A stretch of 33,581 nt of DNA from JBFMAI01 sp964462635. GTDB taxonomy: Bacteria; Planctomycetota; Phycisphaerae; UBA1845; Fen-1342. The notes under the pieces were generated by a model that ran no database searches, was not told where the DNA came from, and saw only the letters and a program-made list of their open reading frames with translations. Made by a program: the position numbers and the translations under genes. Numbering within the stretch: the stretch's first letter is position 1; every line of letters starts with the position of its first letter. The DNA lies in NCBI GenBank assembly GCA_964462635.1, contig CAYWYJ010000034.1, positions 1 to 33,581 on the forward strand, given 5' to 3'. Positions 6,392 through 14,843 of this stretch are shown here, one piece after another.

Positions 6392-9373
6392 TCAGGGGGT
6401 CCGAGCGTTATCCAACTGGAGCCACTCGTACTCCCCCGTAGCCGGCCCGTCTATCAGGCCCTGCCCCCAGGTCAGCGGCACCGGGGGGAACCCGTCCGCA
6501 TCGTCATCGACGTAGCCGACCGCGAGGAGCAGACGGCGGCCGGCCGGCGGCTCGCCGTCGGTCACCGTTCGCAGCGGAATCGTGAAGTGGAACGTGACGG
6601 CCCGCCCCGGGCCTTCCGCGACACGCCCGGTCCAACTGCTTAACCACTCCGGCCGACTGCCGTACAGCGGCTCGGGCCGCCAATCCCGGGCGGCGGCATC
6701 GAACCGGGCATGAACGGCGTGCCAGCCCCCTTCGGCGGCCAGCCCCACTACGATGTGGTCGCCCGTAACCTGTCTTCGCCGATCGAACCCCAGCGGGACC
6801 GTGCGGTCGTCGTCAACGGCGATCGCGACGTGGAGTGAATCGGCGTCGTGGGCCAAGTACAACTCGGCGGTGGCCGTCGGTCGCGGGTGACGGGCGACCA
6901 ATTCTCCAACCCGGCGGGGCGCCGCGACCAGGGGTTGCCCGGAAGGCAGCGGATTCACGACGATCAGCCGCCGCGCCACCAGCGGGACGTCGAGCGGGCT
7001 CCCGTCGCGCGCGACGCGGAGCGCGAGGTCTTCGCGGGCGACCTCGCGGCCGGGCACGGCGGTCAATTCCACGGGCGTCAGCACGGTTTCGCCGGGCGTT
7101 GCGGGCAGTGTGACCGCGGACAGCGAGGATTGCAGGGCGGAGTCCTTCGCGCGGCGCAGTTGCAGGTAGCTCCGGGCGGCGGAGGTCGGCAAGTCAACCT
7201 CAACGGTGAACGACTGCCCCATGCCGAAGAAGACGGTTTGCGGGACGCGCAGCCACGGCTTGGCCAGCGTGAGCTGCGGCTCGGATTGTGGGGCCCGCAG
7301 CGTCAGCACCAGGAAAAACGGCCGCGCGACCGGTGCGAAGGCCGTGCCGGCGGCGTCGAGGGCGGGCAACGCGCGGCGCTCGAAGTCCAGCGCAGCCAGC
7401 TCCCCCGGGGCCCCCGCGAGCGGAAACACGACGGCGGGATGAATGCGATTGGGCTGGGGTAGCAGCGTGGCCACTTGTCGGTTGGCGCCGATGAACAGGG
7501 CACTGTCGAACGACGCCGGCGCCCCGCGCAACGGGCCGGCATACCGGTATCCCGTGAGCATGCCGGCGGCGGTGGCATAGCCCAGCAGCGCGAGCTTGGG
7601 ACTGAAGTCGCGGCGCACAAGTCCGCGCAGGGTCTCCGGTCGCGCGGGGTCGTTGTCGTCGTCGCGGAGGTCGAACCACAGCACGCTGCCCACGCCGGCG
7701 GCCGCCCCGGCGACGTAGTGGCGCAGCAGTTGTTCCGCGTCGGTGTCGTACCCAGCCCCGACGCAAGGTTCGGCCTCGTGGTACCACGCGTGCGCGGGCT
7801 GCCACTCGAATCTGCCGCGCTCCCGGAAACGGTCCAGTTGCCGCAGCACGCCGGCCGACTCCCCCGCGGTCCGAAACGCGAGCGGCACCTCGGGATGCGC
7901 GCGGACGTACGCCGCCAGTTCCGCCGGCGGTTCGGCGTCCGTGACGGGGATGGGCGGCGGCAGGAGCTCGATGCGCGGGTACTGCTCGCGCACGGCGGCC
8001 CGCAAAGCAGCGAACGTGTCCAGCCGCGCCTGTGTTTCGATCGCCGGCAGGACATCCGCCGCCACTTGATAGCGGCCGATACGTTCGCCGAAACGGCGGG
8101 CGGCGGCGGCGACGAACTGCCCGAACCGATCCAGCCGCGCTGCCTCGTCCCCCGGCAGCCACTCGGGGGGCTCCGTCAGGACCACGGTGGCCGCCACGTC
8201 TTTCTGTCCGAGCGCATCCACCAGCGGGGCGAGGCGGTCGAGGTCATAGGTGCCGGCCTTGGGTTCGACCAGTCGCCAGGGAACATCCAGGGCCAGCAGG
8301 TTCACGCCCAGATCGCGGGCCACACTGATCTCAAGCATCTGGTCGAGCTCGGGTTCGCGCAGCAGGTTGCTGCGCAAGCCAAAGAGGGTCGAACGTCCGC
8401 GGGAGACCCGGCGGTTGCTGGGGGTGACGGCGATCGTCGTCTCGAGGGTGTGCGGGAAGGTCCAGCCGGTGGAGCGGACCTGGGCGACCAGGCGGTACAA
8501 CCCCGAATCGGAGATGCGCTGCGAGAAGTCGAGCCGCCGGCGAGAACGGAAATCCGCGCCGCTCACCGGAAGGCTGACGGCGGCTTGTTGCCGCTGGAGG
8601 ACGGCTCCGTCGGGCCGCATCCAGGCCAGGTCGAGCGTCAGGTTGAGCGGACTGCGGCGCGAGCGGTTCTCGAGCAGGACGGCCGCTCCCACCGCGGCGC
8701 CGGGCTCGTAGACGCGCGTGGGCTCGTCGAACTCGAACTCCCCGCGCACCAGGTCTTCCGGCCCGACGCGGTGCTCGACCTCCAGGTCGTCGAGATAGAC
8801 CGTTTGCTTGCCCAGCCGCTGCGTCACCAGGCGATACCCCTGGATTTCGAGCGGCAGGCTGAGCGGCGCATCGCCGCGAACGCGGCGCAGGCCCTCCGGC
8901 TTCAAGGCGGCACCGACGTTCACCCACCGCTGCCGTAAGGTCACGGGCTGCGGCGGCGTCTCAAAGAGCTGGTTGCGGGCATCGCGGAGGCGGAACACCA
9001 CCTCGATCTCCCCCTCGTTGATCCAGCAATAGCACGCCACCCGCTCGGCTTGCCGAAAGCGGGTCGCCTCGCGGAACGTGAGGTCGCAGGTAACGGACAC
9101 GCGCGGGGCGGTCGCCCCGATGCGCACGGCCAGCGACCCCTGTCCGCGGGCGGGGATCAGCACCCGCTCGACGGCGCAGTCCCCCGCCAGCGCGTTGCGC
9201 ACCTCCACGATCCGCGCCGCCACCGACGCCCCCTCGAAGTCGGCCAGCACGGTAATGGCCGGTTCGTCGGCGACGGCCGGGGGTGAGACCAACATGGCGA
9301 AAACGAGCGCCCCGGCGGCCACGCTCCCAGGTGTCCCGGCCTGCCTTCGTCGTTTGGCAACCCAACAGCGCAT
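6392..9373 (-). CDS. Large exported protein with GH-like TIM-barrel and CBM9-like domains
   Basis: Predicted 993 residues. The ATG at 9373 starts a basic-then-hydrophobic signal peptide ending near PPAVADEP; a GTG at 9406 would add 11 residues. Residues about 30-200 look like a carbohydrate-binding jelly-roll. Residues about 330-600 resemble a glycoside-hydrolase TIM barrel (DVPWRLVEPKAGTYDLDRLA is the usual W-x-x-x-EP-x-x-G-x-Y-D strand). The Trp-x-x-x-Asn-Glu-Pro acid/base segment expected next is replaced by RYQVAADVLP, so activity is doubtful. Residues about 820-990 resemble a CBM9-type or DOMON-like sugar-binding domain (ATAELYLAHDADSLHVAIAV). It sits 60 bases behind the glycosyltransferase and is probably the last gene of that run. 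Likely role: polysaccharide binding or a highly diverged hydrolase at the cell surface. Confidence 0.65.
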   Translation of the reverse strand: MRCWVAKRRRQAGTPGSVAAGALVFAMLVSPPAVADEPAITVLADFEGASVAARIVEVRNALAGDCAVERVLIPARGQGSLAVRIGATAPRVSVTCDLTFREATRFRQAERVACYCWINEGEIEVVFRLRDARNQLFETPPQPVTLRQRWVNVGAALKPEGLRRVRGDAPLSLPLEIQGYRLVTQRLGKQTVYLDDLEVEHRVGPEDLVRGEFEFDEPTRVYEPGAAVGAAVLLENRSRRSPLNLTLDLAWMRPDGAVLQRQQAAVSLPVSGADFRSRRRLDFSQRISDSGLYRLVAQVRSTGWTFPHTLETTIAVTPSNRRVSRGRSTLFGLRSNLLREPELDQMLEISVARDLGVNLLALDVPWRLVEPKAGTYDLDRLAPLVDALGQKDVAATVVLTEPPEWLPGDEAARLDRFGQFVAAAARRFGERIGRYQVAADVLPAIETQARLDTFAALRAAVREQYPRIELLPPPIPVTDAEPPAELAAYVRAHPEVPLAFRTAGESAGVLRQLDRFRERGRFEWQPAHAWYHEAEPCVGAGYDTDAEQLLRHYVAGAAAGVGSVLWFDLRDDDNDPARPETLRGLVRRDFSPKLALLGYATAAGMLTGYRYAGPLRGAPASFDSALFIGANRQVATLLPQPNRIHPAVVFPLAGAPGELAALDFERRALPALDAAGTAFAPVARPFFLVLTLRAPQSEPQLTLAKPWLRVPQTVFFGMGQSFTVEVDLPTSAARSYLQLRRAKDSALQSSLSAVTLPATPGETVLTPVELTAVPGREVAREDLALRVARDGSPLDVPLVARRLIVVNPLPSGQPLVAAPRRVGELVARHPRPTATAELYLAHDADSLHVAIAVDDDRTVPLGFDRRRQVTGDHIVVGLAAEGGWHAVHARFDAAARDWRPEPLYGSRPEWLSSWTGRVAEGPGRAVTFHFTIPLRTVTDGEPPAGRRLLLAVGYVDDDADGFPPVPLTWGQGLIDGPATGEYEWLQLDNARTP

Positions 9374-9433
9374 GTGTTGTTCCGTCGCCGTCCGCGTAAC
9401 CGTCACGCCCCGCCCGGCCGGCGAGGCTTCGGC

Positions 9434-11427
9434 CTACTTGGGGGCCGTGCGGCCGTCCCGCAGGGCCTGTAGAAGGGTCTCCAAGCGACGCGCGAACGAG
9501 TGGTTCGCGACCACGTGTTGGCGGGCCCGCGCGGCACGCGTCTTGGCCGCGGGCGAAGTCCCGCGCATCAATTTTAGGGCCCGCCGCAACTCCCCCACGT
9601 CGGTGAACGGCTCGAAGTGTTCATCCGGTCGCAAGACCCCGCCGAGCGCCCCGGTCAGCGACGCTCCGCCCGGTCGGTGGAGGGCGAGCGGCCAGCCGCG
9701 GGCGGCGACTCGGACCAGGGCCGGGTGCAGCGGGTCGCGGTGCCCGGCGAACACGCACACCTGGGGCCGGGGACGCGCCGCCCCCGCGGGCCAATCGCCC
9801 AGGTGACTTCCGACGCAGTGGACCCCCACGAGGCCCGCCCGGTCCCACCCACGTCCGAGTACGCGTAAGCGGCCCGCGTCCTCCACGATGGCGCGGGCCA
9901 CTTGCTCGGCCACCACGGCCCCGATCAGCACGCGCTCGACCNNNNNNNNNNNNNNNNNNNNNNNNNNNNNNNNNNNNNNNNNNNNNNNNNNNNNNNNNNN
10001 NNNNNNNNNNNNNNNNNNNNNNNNNNNNNNNNNNNNNNNNNGATGGCGCGGGCCACTTGCTCGGCCACCACGGCCCCGATCAGCACGCGCTCGACCAATT
10101 GCAGGACGGTGTCGCGCAACACCGTGTCCTCCAACTCCACGCCCGTCTCCCGTTGGGCCTGCGTCAGCAGGAGGTCGGGCCGTAGGATGCGCGGCGTCTG
10201 CCAGCCCCGGACCACCAGTTGGCGGACTCGCTCCCAAAGCTGCCGATGCGTGGGTGCCGCGATCCCGCAGCTTTCCGGTCGCGTGTCCGGCAGGTCGGCC
10301 ACGAGCAACACCTCGTCCCCCGCCGCGGAGTCGTCCGCCGCGCTGTCGGCTTCACAGGCCCAGTACCACGGCAGGATCGCGGGCGGCGCGACGCCGGCGG
10401 ATTCCAGCGCCGCGGCCACGCGCGGCGTCGCCGCCAGATAGCGGGCCGGGCGGGCCTCATCGGATGTTGGCAACGCCGTCTCGTCGTGGACCCACACGCA
10501 CGTCGTGGCGCGGACGGCCACCGGCAGTCGCGTCGGCCCGTGATTCACGCACAGCAGCAGATCGGGCTCGAATTCCGCCAATTGCCGCACGTGAATCAGC
10601 GGGTGCATGTGACGCGGCTCGGTGACCGTGAGGGCCGCGGCGGTCCATCCGAGCGCGTCAGCCGCGTGGCGAATGGATTCGGTGGCGGCGTCGGCGGTCG
10701 GCGAGCCGGTGAGGGACAGGATGGCGAGCCGCGGCGTGGCCGACGGCGCGGCCGGCAGCGTGGCCAGCGCCTCCTGCCAGCGTTTCATTTCGTCGGTCCG
10801 CTGCCGCTCACACCGGCGGTGCAGCTCCTCACCGATGCGGCGCAGCTCGTCCCGCCGCGCGGGGGAGACGAGATCGGGCAGGATGATCTCGGCCGGGGGC
10901 ATGAGGCCCGGGTGCGCGACGAGCACGTGATCCGCGGCTTCGAGTTCGCGGCCGGGAGCGACGAAGACACACCGCCCGCGCGTCACGGCCTGGCTCACAT
11001 CGTGCAGCCGCAACACCGCCGCCAGCGTGCGGATGTCCGCCTCAAAGACATAGACCGCGAGAAGCGCGGGCAATCGCTGTAGCAGGATGTGCAATTCGGC
11101 CCCGGTGGCCGCGGTGGGCAACGCGTAGTTGCGGGGCGCGAACTCGGCGCGGGCGAGGAGTCCGCCGGCGCGCGTCAGGGGTGCCGCGGTGAGACCCAGC
11201 CACTGGGGCGGCTGCCCCGGAGGTTCCAGGCGCCAGGTGGCGAAACCATCCAGCGCCAGCACGGGGCGCCAAGTCTCGGGCAGACTTACGTTCTGGAGCT
11301 CGGCCGCCAGGCGGCTGTCCTCCGCGCCGATGGCCGCCAGGTTCCGCGCCCACACGTCGGGGTCGAGCGGGGCGGGCGGGGCGTCATCGGCGAACGCGAG
11401 CGACGCGACCTGGGCCGAGGAGTCCAT
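9434..11427 (-). CDS. CgeB-like glycosyltransferase, interrupted by an assembly gap
   Basis: The reading frame is split by 100 N, but the 55 bases at each edge are identical; joining them restores one frame of 612 residues. The N-terminal part (ELHILLQRLPALLAVYVFEAD) resembles the region that precedes the transferase in flagellin- and surface-glycosylation proteins. The middle contains a DUF3880-like segment (AEFEPDLLLCVNH). The C-terminal part resembles a group 1 glycosyltransferase of the CgeB type, with a glycine-rich substrate loop and a final helix ARQHVVANHSFARRLETLL. It would be cytosolic and transfer sugars from nucleotide-sugar donors; acceptor unknown. It lies 30 bases behind the small membrane protein and 60 bases before the TIM-barrel protein, suggesting co-transcription. 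No strong ribosome binding site precedes the ATG. Confidence 0.7.
9887..10096. other. Scaffold gap with 55-bp duplicated flanks
   Basis: Bases 9942-10041 are N. The 55 bases 9887-9941 and 10042-10096 are identical. Removing the Ns and one copy leaves the glycosyltransferase frame intact (VARAI followed by VEDAG), so the gap is probably artificial and no sequence is missing. Confidence 0.9.
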
Positions 11428-11457
11428 ACGTCAGGTCCGAAGCGGAGCGACCGGCCG

Positions 11458-11619
11458 TTAGTGAATCGGATACCGGAAGGTCAGCCAGATCAGCGCGGCG
11501 AAACCCAGGGCGTACAAGACGATGAGGGTGACCAACGGCCAGGCCGCGCGACGCGGGTGGGTTCCAAACGGAACGTCCGGCGGAGGGGCGGCCTTACTAT
11601 CGTTTTCGGCAGCGTTCAT
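11458..11619 (-). CDS. Small single-pass membrane protein (53 residues)
   Basis: The ATG at 11619-11617 overlaps the TGA of the upstream permease gene as ATGA, a classic translational coupling. The protein has a charged, Pro-rich N-terminus (AAPPPDVPFGTHPRRAAW) and one strong hydrophobic segment, LVTLIVLYALGFAALIWL, ending TFRYPIH. Orientation is probably N-in by the positive-inside rule, given RR just before the segment. I do not recognise the family. Its position between a permease and a glycosyltransferase suggests an accessory subunit, but that is inference. The stop is a TAA at 11460-11458. Confidence 0.7.
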   Translation of the reverse strand: MNAAENDSKAAPPPDVPFGTHPRRAAWPLVTLIVLYALGFAALIWLTFRYPIH

Positions 11620-12866
11620 CGGGCCACTTCATCCTTGCCCGCCGAGGGCGTCGCCAAGGACGTTGGCGCGGGCGGTGGGGCCGCCACCTGGGTCGCGCCT
11701 GGCGCTGAATATGCCGTCGCTGGCTGGCCGGCGAGACGGCGGATTTCCGGCAGTACAAGCCGGGCCGCGAGCGTTTTCAGGCTACTGGCGACGGGGATGG
11801 CGAGCAATATCCCGAGCAGTCCGGCGAGCTCCGCCCCGATGAGCAAAGCGACGACGATCAGCAAGGGGTGCAAGCCGGAGGACTTCCCCTCAATCCACGG
11901 GCTGAGTAGGAACGACTCCAACGCCTGCACTGCCATGTAAACGCCCATTGTTAGCAGCACCGGCGTCAGCCAGGGCACGGCGGCGTCCATGGCGCCGAGG
12001 TACGCCGCCAACAAGGCGGCCGGCAACGCCAGCAAGGACAAGAACGGGACCAGGTTCAGGACGCCCGCGGCCAAGCCCAGCGGCAACCCGAACGGCACGC
12101 CGACCGCGGTCCACCCCAGGCCGGTCAGGGCGGCGACGACGAGGCAGACGATGAGTCGGCCGCGGAAGAAGTTGGCCATCGCCGCGTCGATCGTGCTCAC
12201 CGCCGACACGATCGCGTCGCGCTGGGCCAGGGGCAGGTGGTCGCGGACGGCTCGGACGCCGTCGTTGAAACGCCAAAGGAAGTAGAAAGTGAACACGGGC
12301 ACGAGCACGAAGAGCGACACAAGCGCGAGCACATTCGACGCCACGCGACCAAGGTACCCGAGCGCCGCGCGCGCCGCGCCGATGCCATGCTGCTCGACGA
12401 GGGGGGCCACGGCCGGCCACCAGGGGGCGGCGGGGGCCGCCGCAGACTGAGTGGCCGCAACCCCGACCGTCTCGGCCGCGACCGGTTGAGACGCGCCGCC
12501 GAGGTGCCGCTGGATGACCTCCGCCCACTGCCCCAGGGCCTGCACATAGCGGGGGAAACGCTCCTGCACGTCGGACAACTGCGCGACCGTCCGGCTGCCG
12601 ATGTACAGCCCCCCACCCAGGACGACCACGCCGAAGCCCGCGAAGACCACGATTACGATGCTCAGCCGCTGCGCCCGCCGCGTGCGCTCGATCCACGTCA
12701 CCACGGGGTTTAGGACGTAGGCGATGGCGGCGGCGGCGACGAGCGGCGTGAACGCGGCGCGCAGCGCGTACGCCAACCAGCATGCCGCGGCCAACGCCGC
12801 CAGCAGTCCGGCCAGCCGCAGCCAACGGCGCGCCGGCTCGGAAAGCGTCGGCAGATAGGGCTCCAT
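11616..12866 (-). CDS. AI-2E family (UPF0118/PerM-like) membrane permease
   Basis: Predicted 416 residues with about eight hydrophobic segments. The C-terminal half carries the family pattern: LNLVPFLSLLALPAALLAA, then LESFLLSPWIEGKSSGLHP and GLLGILLAIPVASSLKTLA. An Ala/Pro-rich loop (about residues 120-160) separates the first pair of helices from the rest. Family members export signals or solutes such as autoinducer-2 or ions; the substrate here is unknown. The start is set at the ATG 12866-12864, which overlaps the upstream TGA as TGATG; a GTG one codon earlier is also possible. The gene is coupled on both sides, to Minf_1886 and to the small membrane protein. Confidence 0.85.
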   Translation of the reverse strand: MEPYLPTLSEPARRWLRLAGLLAALAAACWLAYALRAAFTPLVAAAAIAYVLNPVVTWIERTRRAQRLSIVIVVFAGFGVVVLGGGLYIGSRTVAQLSDVQERFPRYVQALGQWAEVIQRHLGGASQPVAAETVGVAATQSAAAPAAPWWPAVAPLVEQHGIGAARAALGYLGRVASNVLALVSLFVLVPVFTFYFLWRFNDGVRAVRDHLPLAQRDAIVSAVSTIDAAMANFFRGRLIVCLVVAALTGLGWTAVGVPFGLPLGLAAGVLNLVPFLSLLALPAALLAAYLGAMDAAVPWLTPVLLTMGVYMAVQALESFLLSPWIEGKSSGLHPLLIVVALLIGAELAGLLGILLAIPVASSLKTLAARLVLPEIRRLAGQPATAYSAPGATQVAAPPPAPTSLATPSAGKDEVAR

Positions 12867-13297
12867 CACTCGGCGTTGCCTTCCAGTGTGACCTGGTCCA
12901 GAGGGATTTCGTACCCCCCGAACGCGACCGCGAAATCGTACGCGTCGTCGAAATCGCTGATGTCGTCGGAATCCTGCTTGCCCATCAGCCCCACGTCAAT
13001 CATCAGGTAGACCATCTGCCCGAAGTCCCGCGTGCGGTGAATGTTCCACCGCCGGAGCACCTCCCGCGCCAGCGGCCCCCACTGGCGAATCGCCAGCACC
13101 CGCAGCGCGTCGCACAATTCCTGCCCGGTGACGTGCCGCTGCGGCGACGCCGAGCCGCCGGCGGGCGGCGCCCCGTGTTTCATCCGCGTCGCCAGCTCCA
13201 GCCCGCGGTGCAGAAACTCGTAGGCTTCCGGCGGATAACGACCGTCGCGGCGAACCGCGTCCTCGAACTTCTCGGCCAGCTCCATATCCATAGGCAT
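12866..13297 (-). CDS. Minf_1886 family protein
   Basis: Predicted 143 residues, close to the usual length of this family, which is found mainly in planctomycetes and verrucomicrobia. Diagnostic segments are RRDGRYPPEAYEFLHRGLEL, RHVTGQELCDALRVLAIRQW, GPLAREVLRRWNIHRTRDFG and LMGKQDSDDISDFDDAYDF. The function is not known. It is soluble, without signal peptide or membrane segment. It starts 27 bases after the RicT-like gene and overlaps the permease start by one base, so it belongs to this transcription unit. Three in-frame ATGs lie within the first five codons; the first is used here. Confidence 0.88.
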   Translation of the reverse strand: MPMDMELAEKFEDAVRRDGRYPPEAYEFLHRGLELATRMKHGAPPAGGSASPQRHVTGQELCDALRVLAIRQWGPLAREVLRRWNIHRTRDFGQMVYLMIDVGLMGKQDSDDISDFDDAYDFAVAFGGYEIPLDQVTLEGNAE

Positions 13298-13324
13298 TCG
13301 GGCATCCGTCGATCAACCTGGCGG

Positions 13325-14740
13325 CTACGACGCCGGGGCGCCGCCAGAATCTGCGCCGGCGTCGGGCCCGGGGCGTCCATCGGGGCGTCGGGCCCGCCGC
13401 CGTCGGCCGCGTCGTCGCCGCCGGCCGGCGGCTTCGGGCCGCTCGCTGTCCTCCGCAGCCGCGGCCGGCACCGGTGGGCCGGGCGGGACCTCGGTGCGCG
13501 AGCTCGTGTCGGGCGCTTCTGCCGCGGGGGGAGGCTCTGCCACAAAGCGCGTGCCGGGCTCATCGCCCACCGGCGGCTCCGGCCCCACCGTGGGCGGTGA
13601 CGCCTCCACTCGTTCTTCCCCGGGGCGTGCGGGTTCGGTTTGGCGCCCGCGGCCCCGGCGGCGCGGCCGTCGCCGCCGCTCGCCGGGTTGCTCGGACTCG
13701 GGACGGGTGGACTCGCGCGGCGCCGGCGTTTCAACCACGGCCCTGGCCGCCGGCGACCGCGGGGGGGGCGGTGCCGGCTCGGCGGGCTTGGGCGGCGCGG
13801 GAGGCAGATTGAACTCACGAATCTCGTCCAGCGGCACGGCGACCTGTTGGTTGTCGTCCGTGCGCACCAGCACCAGTTGCGTGAGCACCTGGCGGTCGAG
13901 GACGGTGGCGGGCCCCCCGTCGATGCGGACGCGGCTGCCGACCCGTGGCAGGCGCTTGGCCAGTTCCTCGTAGCCGCAGTGCTCATAGCGCAGGCAGCAG
14001 CGCAGCCGGCCGCAACGCCCCGACACCTTGCTGGGGTCGAGCGTCGATTTCTGGAGCTTGGCCATCTTCATGTTGACCGGCCGCAGCTTCTTCAGGAAAC
14101 CGCGGCAGCAACACTCCCGCCCGCACACTTCGTAGTCGGCAACCAGGCGCGCCTCGTCCCGCGCGCCCACCTGCCGCATCTCAATCCGCGTCCGGTAGCG
14201 GTGGGCCAGGTTCTTGACGAGTTGGCGGAAATCGACACGCGACGGCGAGCGGAAGTAGAAGATGATCCGCTCACCCCCCAGCAGGTGCTCCGCCGTGATG
14301 ATCTTCATGTCCAGCCCGAGCTCTTCGATCAGGCCGGAACACTGCTCGATGTCCTCCGCCACGTGCGCGTTCAGGTGCCGGTGTTCGTTGACGTCGGCCT
14401 CGGTGGCCACGCGCAGGATGCGTCCCGCCCGCGCCTGGCAAAACTCGGACCCGCTGTTGGTCACATACGTGTCCAGTGGTCCGCGCGGCACGCGGAGTTC
14501 GCACGCGCCGTCGGAGCAGGGGATGCCCAGCGGTTCGCCCAGCTCGATGCCCCGTTCGGTCTGCACCACCACCTTGCGCCCGCAGCCGATCACCAGCCCC
14601 GGTTTGTCCGCGAACTCCCCCACGTACCCCATCGCGCCGTAGCGGATGACGCGCGCCCGCGGCCCCGCCGGGCCGGAGCTCACTGCCTCCGGCCGCCCGG
14701 CCCGCTCGTCCGCGGAGTTGGAATCCGGACCCGTCGTCAC
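13325..14740 (-). CDS. RicT/YaaT-like PSP1-domain protein with a disordered tail
   Basis: Predicted 471 residues. Residues about 25-290 are the PSP1/RicT core: RYGAMGYVGEF, then GERIIFYFRSPSRVDFRQLV and the cysteine-rich CGRECCCRGF and SGRCGRLRCCLRYEHCGY segments. In Bacillus RicT, together with RicA and RicF, binds Fe-S clusters and tunes RNase Y; no RicA or RicF gene is visible here, so the planctomycete role is open. The last 170 or so residues are Pro/Arg/Glu-rich and disordered, unlike the compact Bacillus protein; an Arg-rich tail could bind RNA (inference). The start is placed at GTG 14740 because GAGGA lies 7 bases upstream; an in-frame GTG at 14767 lacks such a site. It follows the large exported protein by about 100 bases. 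Confidence 0.8.
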   Translation of the reverse strand: MTTGPDSNSADERAGRPEAVSSGPAGPRARVIRYGAMGYVGEFADKPGLVIGCGRKVVVQTERGIELGEPLGIPCSDGACELRVPRGPLDTYVTNSGSEFCQARAGRILRVATEADVNEHRHLNAHVAEDIEQCSGLIEELGLDMKIITAEHLLGGERIIFYFRSPSRVDFRQLVKNLAHRYRTRIEMRQVGARDEARLVADYEVCGRECCCRGFLKKLRPVNMKMAKLQKSTLDPSKVSGRCGRLRCCLRYEHCGYEELAKRLPRVGSRVRIDGGPATVLDRQVLTQLVLVRTDDNQQVAVPLDEIREFNLPPAPPKPAEPAPPPPRSPAARAVVETPAPRESTRPESEQPGERRRRPRRRGRGRQTEPARPGEERVEASPPTVGPEPPVGDEPGTRFVAEPPPAAEAPDTSSRTEVPPGPPVPAAAAEDSERPEAAGRRRRRGRRRRARRPDGRPGPDAGADSGGAPAS

Positions 14741-14843
14741 AACCACATCCTCGCCGCGCGTCGTCACCGCGCGGTCATGGCGCGACTCGCGGCCGGGCCC
14801 GGCTCCGACCCGGCCCGCGCTCGTGCTCTAACCCATTGTCGTC

